Part shown: piece after piece, positions 16,580 to 24,646 of the stretch
Numbering within the stretch: the stretch's first letter is position 1
Layout of the letters: the number at the start of each line of letters is the position of its first letter
Assembly: GCA_031288305.1 (NCBI GenBank)
Contig: JAITRP010000156.1
Coordinates: 1 to 35,337, forward strand
Length of the DNA: 35,337 nt
Direction: 5' to 3'
Source: Zoogloeaceae bacterium
Lineage (GTDB): Bacteria > Pseudomonadota > Gammaproteobacteria > Burkholderiales > Rhodocyclaceae
Position numbers and translations under genes: made by a program
Notes under the pieces: model-generated
The model's input: the letters and a program-made list of their open reading frames with translations, nothing else
The model's database searches: none
Told to the model about the DNA's origin: nothing

Positions 16580-17104
16580 ATGCACTGGCATCTCATTCAC
16601 ACCAAGGCCCGGCTGGAAAAGCGGGCGCTGGAAAATCTCGAACGGCAGGGTTACGAGTGCTATTTGCCGCTTTTTCCCATGGAAAAACTGTGCCGCGGCA
16701 AGCTGACCGTCGTCCATGTTCCCCTGTTTCCGCGTTATCTCTTCATCCGTCTGGGCGTGGAGGATTCCGACAAGAGCTGGGGGCCGATCCGTTCGACCAG
16801 GGGCGTCAGCGCCCTGGTGCGCTTTGGCGGCCAACCCGCCAGGGCGGACGACGCGCTGATCGCCTTCCTGAAATCCCGCGAGCTGACCTTGGCCGGCGCG
16901 CCTGCCCGCCTGTTCGCGCCGGGCGATTCCGTCTGCCTGACCGAAGGTCCGTTCGCGGGCATGGAAGGCGTCTATCAGATGACCGACGGCGAACAACGCG
17001 CCATGGTGCTCATTGAACTGCTGGGCAAATCCGCTTCCTTGCGCGTCGAGGTGGGAAAACTGCGCGTCAGCGCCCCCGCCGCCGCGCCGATCCCTCCGGC
17101 ATGA
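16580..17104 (+). CDS. RfaH-like NusG-family transcription antiterminator
   Basis: A 174-residue NusG-family protein. The NGN domain covers about residues 1-105, starting MHWHLIHTKARLEKRALENL and including YECYLPLFP and PLFPRYLFIRL. A short linker follows, then a KOW domain at the C-terminus (FAPGDSVCLTEGPFAGMEGV). The Trp near the N-terminus, the LFPRYLF motif and the small size fit RfaH-type specialised paralogues rather than housekeeping NusG. RfaH-type factors suppress Rho-dependent termination and boost translation in long operons for LPS, capsule or exopolysaccharide. An ops-like motif lies upstream, so it may act on its own operon. No good Shine-Dalgarno precedes the ATG. Confidence 0.9.
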   Translation: MHWHLIHTKARLEKRALENLERQGYECYLPLFPMEKLCRGKLTVVHVPLFPRYLFIRLGVEDSDKSWGPIRSTRGVSALVRFGGQPARADDALIAFLKSRELTLAGAPARLFAPGDSVCLTEGPFAGMEGVYQMTDGEQRAMVLIELLGKSASLRVEVGKLRVSAPAAAPIPPA

Positions 17105-17124
17105 TCGGCGCGGCGCGTTCCAAA

Positions 17125-17156
17125 GCGTTGGCGGGAGGCTTCTTGCCCGCCAGCGC
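17125..17156 (+). promoter_or_regulatory. Hairpin between the antiterminator gene and the sugar dehydrogenase gene
   Basis: GCGTTGGCGGG (17125-17135) can pair with CCCGCCAGCGC (17146-17156) through 10 Watson-Crick pairs and one wobble, with a 10-nt loop. It is not followed by a T tract. A pause or processing site at the head of the glycan operon is possible. Confidence 0.45.
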
Positions 17157-17216
17157 AACGTATCCGGACGGGATCGAAAATCGCGTGGCGGCTATATTTT
17201 TTCAAGGGTTTGCAGC

Positions 17217-18515
17217 ATGACGATTTCCGAAAACAGTGTCGTTGCGGTCGTTGGGCTTGGCTATGTCGGCTTGCCTCTTGCCGTCGAGTTTGGCAAGAAA
17301 TATCGCACGATTGGCTACGATCTTTCCGCGCGCAAGGTGGCCTGTTACCGGAATCACCGCGATCCCACGGGCGAAGTCGCCGCCGGGGATTTCCGGGCGG
17401 CCGCGAGACTCACGCTATCCACGGATCCCCAAAGCCTTGCCGCCGCGGACATCCTCATCGTGGCCGTGCCGACGCCGGTCGATGACGCGCACAGGCCCGA
17501 TTTTTCGCCGCTTGCCGGCGCGTCGGCCACCGTGGGCCAGCACATGAAGCGGGGAAGCGTCGTGGTGTACGAATCCACGGTTTATCCCGGCGCGACCGAG
17601 GAGATATGCGTTCCGCTGCTGGAACGGCATTCCGGGATGAAGTGGAAGCGGGATTTTCATGTTGGCTATTCTCCCGAACGGGTCAATCCCGGCGACAGGG
17701 AACACGCCATTGTCCGGATCGTCAAGGTCGTCTCCGGGGACGACGAAGCGACGCTCCAGGACATTGGCGATCTCTACGCCTCGGTGATCGCGGCTGGCGT
17801 ACACCGGGCAAGCTCCATCAAGGTGGCCGAGGCCGCCAAGGTCATCGAAAACACGCAGCGCGACCTGAACATTGCCCTGATGAACGAACTGGCCATCATT
17901 TTCGACCGGATTGGGATCGACACGCTCGAGGTTCTCGAGGCGGCTGGCACCAAGTGGAATTTCTTGCCTTTTCGTCCGGGTCTCGTGGGTGGTCATTGCA
18001 TCGGCGTGGATCCGTATTATCTGACCTGCAAGGCCGAAATGCTGGGCTACCATCCGCAGGTGATCCTGGCGGGACGCCGCGTCAATGACGAAATGGCCGC
18101 CTTCGTCGCCCGGCAGGCCGTCAAGCGGATGATAGAGGCGGGCAGCCGCGTCAAGGGCGCCAGGGTCATCGTCCTGGGGCTTGCCTTCAAGGAGAACTGC
18201 CCGGATCTGCGCAATTCCAAGGTAGCCGATCTGGTGCGGGAATTGCGGTCTTTTGGCTGCGAGGTGACGGCGCATGATCCGGTCGCCGCCGCCGAGGAAG
18301 CCATGCGCGAGTACGGCATTCCGCTTGCCGCCTGGGAGGATTTGCCGGAATCCGCCGATGCGCTCATTGCCGCCGTCGCCCACCAAGCCTACCTGCGAAT
18401 GCCGCTGGCCGGCATCACCGGCAAACTCAGGCCGGGCGGCGTGTTCATCGACGTGAAATCGGTCTTCGATCCCGCCGCGATCCGGACGGCGGGCCTTGAT
18501 CTCTGGCGGCTGTAG
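17217..18515 (+). CDS. UDP-N-acetylhexosamine/UDP-glucose-type nucleotide sugar 6-dehydrogenase (WbpO/TviB-like)
   Basis: It oxidises C6 of a nucleotide sugar twice with NAD+ to give the uronic acid donor for the glycan. The product has 432 residues. Key sites are the NAD-binding GLGYVGLP (from residue 13), VAVPTPVD, YESTVYPGATEE, SPERVNPGD and the catalytic Cys261 in GGHCIGVDPYYL. The C-terminal domain contains GLAFKENCPDLRNSKV. The overall pattern (VNPGD, PDLRNSKV) suggests the UDP-GalNAc/GlcNAc dehydrogenase branch (WbpO, TviB) rather than UDP-glucose dehydrogenase, but substrate is inferred. The ATG at 17217 has only a weak ribosome binding site. It is the first enzyme gene of the cluster. 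Confidence 0.93.
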   Translation: MTISENSVVAVVGLGYVGLPLAVEFGKKYRTIGYDLSARKVACYRNHRDPTGEVAAGDFRAAARLTLSTDPQSLAAADILIVAVPTPVDDAHRPDFSPLAGASATVGQHMKRGSVVVYESTVYPGATEEICVPLLERHSGMKWKRDFHVGYSPERVNPGDREHAIVRIVKVVSGDDEATLQDIGDLYASVIAAGVHRASSIKVAEAAKVIENTQRDLNIALMNELAIIFDRIGIDTLEVLEAAGTKWNFLPFRPGLVGGHCIGVDPYYLTCKAEMLGYHPQVILAGRRVNDEMAAFVARQAVKRMIEAGSRVKGARVIVLGLAFKENCPDLRNSKVADLVRELRSFGCEVTAHDPVAAAEEAMREYGIPLAAWEDLPESADALIAAVAHQAYLRMPLAGITGKLRPGGVFIDVKSVFDPAAIRTAGLDLWRL

Positions 18516-18566
18516 GAAAGCCGCGCGATGTCCCGGCATTTCCCAATGTATCGCTGAAGGCGCGGC

Positions 18567-20075
18567 ATGGCGGAATCGTTCCTGAAATCCATCGGCGCGT
18601 CCGTTCTTTGGCGAGGCCTGAATTACCTGGCGGGGCTTGCCAAGCATATCGTCATTGCCGCCGCGATTGGTTTGAGCGCCCAGCTCGATGTGTTCTACAT
18701 GGCGATGGCGTTGTTGGGAGTACTGGTTTTTTCCTGGGCGGGCTTGCTGGATATCATGGCGGTGCCGGATATGGTCCGCGCCTGGCGGGAGAACCGCCAT
18801 GAAGAGTTCCGGCGCATCGCTTCCGGGTTGTTTTCCCTCGTCCTGGCGGGTTCCGCGGCGTTGGCGCTGACGCTCTGCTTTGCGTGGGGGGAAATCGCGA
18901 ATGTGGCGATGGGTTTCGATCAGGGCCGCAAGGAACTGCTCGCACAAGCCATTCCCTGGTTGTTGCCGGCGGTTCTCCTTTACATTCCGCTGCGTTTCAT
19001 CGGCTCTGTCCTGCGCGCCATCCGGAAGTTTTCGCTTTTCTACCAGGCCGAATTTTCCATTGCGCTGGTGGTCCTGATCTGTGTGCTTTCCTGCGAGGAC
19101 GCGCATGTATTGCTCTGGTCGTTCAGCGCGGGCGTGAGCGTGGCGTTTCTCTTCCTGCTGTTTGCCGCCCGGCGTCATCTGTTTCCCTTGTCCAGCCCGT
19201 TTTCCCCGGTTGTTCTCCGATCATTGAACATGGCGCCTGGCCTTTTGCTGCTCCAGTGCGCTGGTTATGTTTTTGTCCTGTCCGACAGGATTTTCGTCTC
19301 CTTCCTGCCGGAAGGCGCGGTCTCCGCGCTGGCCTATGGCGCGACCCTGGTTGCCCTGCTGCCGAATGCCGTGTCATTGAACGGCGCATTCATCACGGTA
19401 GCCGCCGAGCATGGCAGCCGGGAAAAACGGGCGGAATATCTGAACGATCTCGTGTCCGCGGCGATATATCTTGGGGTTGGGGCGACGGTATTCATGCTGA
19501 CGGCGGGGGAGGGCATCGTCCAGACGCTGTTTGAGCGGGGCATGTTTACGGCGGGCGACACGCAGAACGTCGCGCGCGCGATTTCCGCCTATGCCTGGAT
19601 GATTTTGCCGCTGTTCCTGATCGGTTCCGTGGAACAGATTTTCCAGGTGGAGCGGCGAATTGGCCCCATGGTGTGGCGTGTCGTACTGGGCATGTTGGTG
19701 AATGTCGCCCTGAACGCCTGGTTCTTGTTCGGCCTGGGCTGGGGATTGCATGGTGTGGCCCTGGCGACCGCAATCGCTTACTGGATCATGCTGCTTGCGA
19801 GCCTGAACGCGCTGAAACGGCAAGGTTATATCCTTGAAAAACGCCGGCATCTTTGCTGGCTGGGGTGGAACGCCCTGTTTCTGGCAATCGTTCCTGCCGG
19901 GTTTCATGTCTTGCCGCCTTTCTTGCGCTCCGGCATCACCGGCGTGTGCGCGGCGGCTCTTCTGGCGGGCGGCGCGATGCTCGTCGCGGGTCTTGCCTGG
20001 CGAGGAAACGAGCAGAAACTGCTGACGGCGGCCATTCGGCGTACCCGATCGGGATTTAGGTTTGCGAAAGACTAG
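18567..20075 (+). CDS. MurJ/Wzx-like lipid-linked glycan flippase
   Basis: A 502-residue very hydrophobic protein with about 13-14 predicted membrane segments. The layout and motifs (AIGLSAQLDVFYMAMALLG; LIQ-like region near ALAYGATLVALLP; TLFERGMFTAGDTQ; MLVNVALNAWFL) resemble the MviN/MurJ branch of the MOP exporter superfamily. In this context it most likely flips the undecaprenyl-linked repeat unit across the inner membrane before polymerisation. A cellular MurJ role is less likely here. The ATG at 18567 lies 51 bp after the dehydrogenase gene. The gene is followed by copy B of the multi-hairpin repeat. Confidence 0.85.
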   Translation: MAESFLKSIGASVLWRGLNYLAGLAKHIVIAAAIGLSAQLDVFYMAMALLGVLVFSWAGLLDIMAVPDMVRAWRENRHEEFRRIASGLFSLVLAGSAALALTLCFAWGEIANVAMGFDQGRKELLAQAIPWLLPAVLLYIPLRFIGSVLRAIRKFSLFYQAEFSIALVVLICVLSCEDAHVLLWSFSAGVSVAFLFLLFAARRHLFPLSSPFSPVVLRSLNMAPGLLLLQCAGYVFVLSDRIFVSFLPEGAVSALAYGATLVALLPNAVSLNGAFITVAAEHGSREKRAEYLNDLVSAAIYLGVGATVFMLTAGEGIVQTLFERGMFTAGDTQNVARAISAYAWMILPLFLIGSVEQIFQVERRIGPMVWRVVLGMLVNVALNAWFLFGLGWGLHGVALATAIAYWIMLLASLNALKRQGYILEKRRHLCWLGWNALFLAIVPAGFHVLPPFLRSGITGVCAAALLAGGAMLVAGLAWRGNEQKLLTAAIRRTRSGFRFAKD

Positions 20076-20125
20076 AAAAGGATGTCCGTAAAACCCGAGG
20101 TATTCTATAGTCATCGGATCGACGA

Positions 20126-20293
20126 GCAAGAAATTAGCGGCAGCCCTTCAGGGCTGCCGGTCTAACGTCATTGGGAAGGGTTTTCTCTCCCCTCCCCAAT
20201 GGTTACGGTCGAAACCCCGGCCTTCATTCAGGCCGGGGTTTCACCTTCGCACCGCCCTGAAGGGCGGGGTTTCAAACCAGAGTTAGTTTTACG
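20126..20293 (+). repeat. Multi-hairpin dispersed element, family I, copy B
   Basis: 168 bp, same orientation as copy A and the surrounding operon. Hairpin 1 is GGCAGCCC-TTCA-GGGCTGCC: compared with copy A one base pair has changed on both sides (A-T to C-G), keeping the stem. Hairpin 3 has a loop of TTCATTCA. The tail is GAGTTAGTTTTACG and ends 18 bp before the ATG of a methyltransferase gene that has its own AGGAGG. Confidence 0.92.
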
Positions 20294-20311
20294 ATAAATA
20301 GGAGGCACAAA

Positions 20312-21159
20312 ATGGATGCTTGCACGACAGAAATCAAAAAAAGTGAGCGTTTCGCGTTTGGTGCGAATTGGGAGAATTTCTTGAAGCGTCTTGATGATGA
20401 TCGCATCACCATGGCCGAGATGTCTCTGGCAAAAGTTGCGGGGGGGGGGGGGGGCTGTTTGACAAACGTTTTCTGGATATTGGCAGCGGTTCCGGCCTTT
20501 TCAGTTTGGCGGCGCGGCGCTTGGGGGCAAGGGTGCGTTCCTTTGATTATGATCCAAAATCCGTGGCCTGTATTGCCGAACTTAAGCGCCGTTATTTTCC
20601 CGGCGATCCAGAATGGATTGTCGAGGAAGGAAGCGTATTGGACAAGGGTTATCTCGACGCATTGGGAACTTTCGATATTGTGTATTCCTGGGGTGTATTG
20701 CATCATACGGGGGCCATGTACCGGGCGCTGGAGAATGTGGTTCCGCTCGTGAAGCCGGAAGGAATGCTCTATATTTCCATCTATAACCATCAACATATCC
20801 AGACTCCCGTCTGGACTTGGGTAAAACGAGCATATAATCATTTACCGCCTGGGTTGCGTTGGGCGCTCCTTTTTCCTTCGCTGGTCTATTCTTGGGGGCC
20901 AAGAACAATCATCGACATTTGTCGAGGCAAGCCTTTTTATACTTGGCGTCATTATGCCGAAAAATCCATGCGCGGCATGTCCGCTTGGCATGACGTCATT
21001 GACTGGGTGGGCGGTTATCCCTTCGAAACAGCCAAGCCAGAAGACATTTTCCGGTTTTTCCATGACCGGAGATTTTCTCTTGAGCACCTTTTTACCTGTG
21101 GCGGGGGAGGGGGCTGCAATGAATTTGTGTTCAGGAAATTTCCGAATATTTCCCGGTGA
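20312..21159 (+). CDS. SAM-dependent methyltransferase, frame broken by a 15-G tract (probably phase variable)
   Basis: Strong AGGAGG precedes the ATG at 20312. The first 42 codons (MDACTTEIKKSERFAFGANW...) run into a tract of 15 G (20440-20454). The reading then continues in the wrong frame. In the +1-corrected frame the tract is followed by LFDKRFLDIGSGSGLFSLAA and RRLGARVRSFDYDP, a class I methyltransferase SAM site. FDIVYSWGVLHHTG and the rest follow to the TGA at 21157-21159. Thirteen or 16 G would restore a ~282-residue enzyme. As written the gene is OFF, which is the hallmark of slipped-strand phase variation. A second G-rich stretch lies near 21107-21115. Its likely role is methylation of a sugar residue in the glycan. 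A sequencing error in the tract cannot be excluded. Confidence 0.85.
20440..20454 (+). repeat. Homopolymeric G15 tract (phase-variation site)
   Basis: Fifteen consecutive G in the coding sequence of a methyltransferase, at codon ~43. Downstream family similarity lies one base out of frame. It is much longer than any other homopolymer in the window. Confidence 0.95.
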
Positions 21160-21199
21160 AAAAATTTTTCAAGAACCTTCTCCCGAAAGTTGCCAGCTT

Positions 21200-22120
21200 A
21201 TGAAACCCGCGGTATCAATTGTCACTCCCGCCTACAATCGCGCCCGTCTGTTGCCGAGAGCCTGGAATTCCCTGCTCCGGCAGACCGAGCAGGATTTCCA
21301 GTGGATCGTCGTCGACGATGGCTCCACGGACGATACGCCAGAAGTGGTGCGCGGTTTTGCCGACCCGCGCATCGACTATGTTTGGCAGGAAAACGGCGGG
21401 ACGTGCGCCGCGAGGAACCGCGGCGATCGGGAGATCAGGGCGGACTTCGTCGTCTATCTCGACAGCGACGACGAGCTGTTTGGCGATTCCGCGCTCGCGG
21501 AAATGCTCGCCGAGATCAAGGCGGCGCGGCCAGAGATTACCCATGTCAGTTTTACCGTCGTTGGGGGAGATGGAAGGCGCCCACGAGAATCCCATATCGA
21601 AAGTGACAGGCTGGAAGCGGATTATGCCGATCTGGCCTGCGAGCAGAAAGCGCGCGGCGAATTCATCAGTATTTGCCGGCGGGAAACCGCGCTGGCTTTT
21701 CCCTGGCCGCCGTTCAACGGTCTTGAGCATTTGCGGCACCTCGCCATGGCCCGGCAAGGGCCGGTGCTGATGATCAACAAGCCGGCACGTATTTATCATG
21801 CAACGGACGATAGCCTTATCGGCGCGGCCTCCGCCTTGCGGCGCGCGGCTTCGATGGCGGACGCCCTGGCGCAACTGATCGGCGAACACAAACCAATCTG
21901 GATGGCGCGTTGTCCCTGCCAGCTTGGCAGGCACAGCTTCTATCGCGCCATGTATCTGGCCCTGTCCGGCAGGGCGATCCGGGCGTGGCCGTGTTTGTGG
22001 CGCGCGTTTCTCCATGGCGACGGGAATATCCGCGTGAAAGCCGCCCTGCTCCTGCCATGCTGCCTGTTTCCCTTGTGGATGCGAAAAAAATTGTTTCTTT
22101 GGTATCCACGCCATGTTTAG
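21200..22120 (+). CDS. Family 2 glycosyltransferase
   Basis: A 306-residue GT-A fold enzyme. It begins MKPAVSIVTPAYNRARLL and has the nucleotide-binding VVDDGSTDDTPEVV and the metal-binding DSDDE (YLDSDDELFG). The middle part retains NGG.CAARNRG, common in GT2. The C-terminal third is Ala/Leu/Arg-rich and ends with a hydrophobic segment that could associate with the membrane. It adds one sugar of the repeat unit; donor and linkage cannot be read. The ATG at 21200 lacks a strong ribosome binding site. An in-frame ATG at 21119 inside the preceding gene is possible but lies outside the family start. It overlaps the FkbM gene by 8 nt. Confidence 0.88.
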   Translation: MKPAVSIVTPAYNRARLLPRAWNSLLRQTEQDFQWIVVDDGSTDDTPEVVRGFADPRIDYVWQENGGTCAARNRGDREIRADFVVYLDSDDELFGDSALAEMLAEIKAARPEITHVSFTVVGGDGRRPRESHIESDRLEADYADLACEQKARGEFISICRRETALAFPWPPFNGLEHLRHLAMARQGPVLMINKPARIYHATDDSLIGAASALRRAASMADALAQLIGEHKPIWMARCPCQLGRHSFYRAMYLALSGRAIRAWPCLWRAFLHGDGNIRVKAALLLPCCLFPLWMRKKLFLWYPRHV

Positions 22121-22910
22121 ATATTTGTCCATATTGCTCAGGCAACCGCGTCCTTCGCGATTCCTGCTGTCGAGGTTGTTTCCCAGGCTGGGCTTTCATC
22201 CAGTGCTGGATTATTTCGGGGTGAAAATCCGGCTTGGCAAGTCGAAATTGTCGCAATCCCTGTACGCGGAAGGAACGGAGCAGCGGGTGGAAGACGCCCG
22301 GGTGATTGCCGAAAGCCTTCTGCCGGGCGATGTCTTTGTGGATGTCGGCGCGAATATCGGCGCCCTGAGTTGCCTGGGCGCCAGGAAAGTTGGCGAGAAG
22401 GGCATTTGCGTCGCCATCGAGGCGCACCCCCGCGCCTTTTGCGAACTGCTCCAAAATATCCAGATGAACAGACTCCATGTTGTTGCGCTGATGAGCGCGA
22501 TAGGCGACAAGAAGGGATTCGTGCGCTTTTCCGATGGTTCGGCGGACGATCAGAACAAAGTGGATGCCGCGGGGCATTGCGGGGGGGCATTGTCCGTTTA
22601 CATGACGACCCTGGATTCCCTGCTGCCGGAAATAATCGGGGGAAGGAGGGTAAAGTTGCTGAAGATAGATGTGGAAGGTTATGAGTATTTCGTATTGAAG
22701 GGCGCGGCGAAGATACTGGACAGGGTCGATAAGGTGTATTTCGAGATTTCGCAGCGGATGTTGATGGAAAACGGCGTAGCGCCCCGTCAGTTGCTCGATC
22801 TGTTGATCTCGCGCGGGTTTTCCATTTCATGCCCGGATGGCGCGCCCCTGGATATCGATTCCGCGACTTTCCTGGAAACGCGAAATCTCGTTGGAGCAAG
22901 AATCAAATGA
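22113..22910 (+). CDS. FkbM-family methyltransferase
   Basis: A 265-residue SAM-dependent methyltransferase. The SAM site is VFVDVGANIGA (residues 74-84), with an acidic ribose-binding region in CVAIEAHPRAF. FkbM-specific LKIDVEGYEYFVLKGA follows. FkbM enzymes usually O-methylate hydroxyls of sugars or polyketides. The start overlaps the GT2 end and the stop overlaps the next start as ATGA, so three genes are translationally coupled. A G7 run near 22577-22585 is a minor homopolymer. Confidence 0.9.
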   Translation: MFRYLSILLRQPRPSRFLLSRLFPRLGFHPVLDYFGVKIRLGKSKLSQSLYAEGTEQRVEDARVIAESLLPGDVFVDVGANIGALSCLGARKVGEKGICVAIEAHPRAFCELLQNIQMNRLHVVALMSAIGDKKGFVRFSDGSADDQNKVDAAGHCGGALSVYMTTLDSLLPEIIGGRRVKLLKIDVEGYEYFVLKGAAKILDRVDKVYFEISQRMLMENGVAPRQLLDLLISRGFSISCPDGAPLDIDSATFLETRNLVGARIK

Positions 22911-23542
22911 AAGGCTTTCGGGCAAAACCGCAGATCGACGCCGGACATTATCGGAAAAACCTGAATCTGATCACTTTTACCAATTGCTCGTATCAGATTC
23001 GGGATTGCCTGTCCCTTGCGGGGGAGGAGGCATCACGCGTCATGATAATTGGGGTAGGAAACGGTGTGGAGGCCGCGGTATTGCGGCATTTGGGCATGGA
23101 GGTCGTCACGATGGATATAGACCCCCATTTAAACCCGGAGGTAATCGCCTCGGCTGCCGATCTTCCCTTCAAGGACAAATCGTTCGACGTGGTCATTGCC
23201 TCGCATGTGCTCGAGCATTTGCCCTTTGCATGTTTTGACGGCTGTTTGCGGGAAATCGCGCGGATTGGGCGGCACGCGCTCATTTATCTTCCATTTGCCT
23301 GTCTCGTGCCGGAATTGCGTTTGTCCATCCGCCCCCTGTTCTCCAAAAGCTTGCGGCTTTGCATCCCGTTGTTCTGGAAGGATTACAGGTTCGATGGCTT
23401 TCACTATTGGGAGATCGGCGTCCGGAAATATTCGCTTGCCAGGATAAGGCGGGAAATCGAGAAGAAATTTACCATCCGGGAGGCATACCACAACCAGGAT
23501 TGGAGGTATTCCTATAATTTTGTCTTGACGGCCATTTCGTGA
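22907..23542 (+). CDS. Class I SAM-dependent methyltransferase (Methyltransf_11 type)
   Basis: 211 residues. The SAM-binding loop is MIIGVGNGVEAAVLRHLG, a slightly unusual glycine motif (GVGNG). It is followed by the acidic VVTMDIDPHLNPEV, ADLPFKDKSFDVVIASHVLE and HLP, the typical motif II/III of this class. The C-terminal half is basic and aromatic-rich. It presumably methylates a cluster sugar or lipid-linked intermediate, but nothing identifies the substrate. ATGA overlap with FkbM and GTGA overlap with the deacetylase gene show tight coupling. Confidence 0.87.
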   Translation: MKGFRAKPQIDAGHYRKNLNLITFTNCSYQIRDCLSLAGEEASRVMIIGVGNGVEAAVLRHLGMEVVTMDIDPHLNPEVIASAADLPFKDKSFDVVIASHVLEHLPFACFDGCLREIARIGRHALIYLPFACLVPELRLSIRPLFSKSLRLCIPLFWKDYRFDGFHYWEIGVRKYSLARIRREIEKKFTIREAYHNQDWRYSYNFVLTAIS

Positions 23543-24387
23543 CGCAAGAATTCCTGTTCGCCATCCGGGACGACGACACTTCCTTTTTTACGGATCCGGA
23601 AGAGCTGGAGGCGGTATACGCGCCTTTTTGGAATATCGTTCCGCTTTCCCTGGCGGTCGTGCCGTTTTCCGTTTCCGCGCACAAGAATCGGCGTTTGGGC
23701 AGTGGTTGTTCCGAAAAGGCTGAAATGCCGCTCGGGGAAAACCCGGAACTTGTCGGGTATTTGCAAGAAAAGGCGGCGCATGGTCAGGTCGAGATCATGC
23801 TGCATGGCTACAGCCACCGTTATCTGGAGATTGCCGGTCGCTGGCGGGGGGAATATGCCTGGAAACCCGAACGGCAGCTTCATGAGGAAACGGCAAGGGG
23901 CAAGGCTTATCTGGAAACGCTCCTCTCTACGCGCGTCCGGGTTTTCGTTCCGCCAAGCAACACCATCGGCAAGGGGGGAATACGGGCAATCCGGAAAGCG
24001 GGGCTGAATTTGTCGGGAATCATGGGGCGTGGCGGCGACAGGCCGTTTTCCGGGGATTACTGCGTGGCGTATCTGAAAAGATGGATTTGGCGGCTATTCA
24101 GGGGCGAAGCCTACCCCTGGCCATTACGGTATGGTGGCCATGGCGAACTGCGCGCCTATGCCCTGACGCCATCCGCGAAAGCGGAAAACCTATTGCGCAA
24201 TCTGGAAAACTGTGCCCGCATCCACGCGCCCTTCGTGCTGGCGACGCATTATTGGGAGTTCGCCGAATGTCCCCCAATGCGCATCGTTTTGCGCCGCCTG
24301 GTGGAAAGAGCGCAACAGTTGGGGGCGCGTTTCTGCTGCGTGTCCCGGTGTTTTGTGAACGGAAGAGAGTGTACGGATGACAGATGA
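23539..24387 (+). CDS. Polysaccharide deacetylase-like protein (NodB/DUF2334 type)
   Basis: 282 residues from a GTG at 23539 overlapping the previous stop (GTGA). The N-terminal IRDDDTSFF (Asp11-Asp13) and HGYSHR (His89, His93) match the metal and catalytic positions of NodB-like carbohydrate esterases of the DUF2334 type. VPPSNTIGKGGIRAIRKAG and THYWEF later in the protein fit the barrel's further motifs. It likely removes an N- or O-acetyl group from the glycan or its lipid-linked precursor. No signal peptide is visible, so action in the cytoplasm is more likely. The end overlaps the next small gene by 11 nt. Confidence 0.8.
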   Translation: MTQEFLFAIRDDDTSFFTDPEELEAVYAPFWNIVPLSLAVVPFSVSAHKNRRLGSGCSEKAEMPLGENPELVGYLQEKAAHGQVEIMLHGYSHRYLEIAGRWRGEYAWKPERQLHEETARGKAYLETLLSTRVRVFVPPSNTIGKGGIRAIRKAGLNLSGIMGRGGDRPFSGDYCVAYLKRWIWRLFRGEAYPWPLRYGGHGELRAYALTPSAKAENLLRNLENCARIHAPFVLATHYWEFAECPPMRIVLRRLVERAQQLGARFCCVSRCFVNGRECTDDR

Positions 24388-24646
24388 GCACATGACGCAT
24401 CACGCCTGCCCGTCTCGCGGCGGCATTCTGCGCCACGGCGGCGATGGATATGTTCGCGGGAACCGCGAAAGCGACTGTCTTGTCCGGGCGGGCGTTCGGG
24501 CGGCGGGGTTTTGCCTTGCGCGGCGCGCCCTTCACTGGGTGGTCGGCAGGCACGTTGCGGCGAGAATCCTGTATCGTTTCCTGCCCGCGTGGTTGCGGGA
24601 ACGTTTCTTTGCCGCGATGTACATTATCGAGGCGGAAAAGAAGTGA
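24377..24646 (+). CDS. Small protein of unknown function (89 aa), coupled to a GT4 gene
   Basis: The frame starts at ATG 24377 inside the preceding gene. It ends with a TGA overlapping the GTG of the next glycosyltransferase gene (GTGA). Such coupling on both sides argues for real translation. The product is Arg-rich, with a C-terminal amphipathic/hydrophobic region (ALHWVVGRHVAARILYRFLP, then RERFFAAMYIIEAEKK) that could bind membrane or a partner enzyme. I recognise no family. An alternative is that it is a spacer frame only. Confidence 0.55.
   Translation: MTDEHMTHHACPSRGGILRHGGDGYVRGNRESDCLVRAGVRAAGFCLARRALHWVVGRHVAARILYRFLPAWLRERFFAAMYIIEAEKK

Noticed and set aside
21106-21116. Second G-rich stretch in the phase-variable methyltransferase as another switch
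   Set aside because: It is interrupted by A, so it is much less prone to slippage than the G15 tract.
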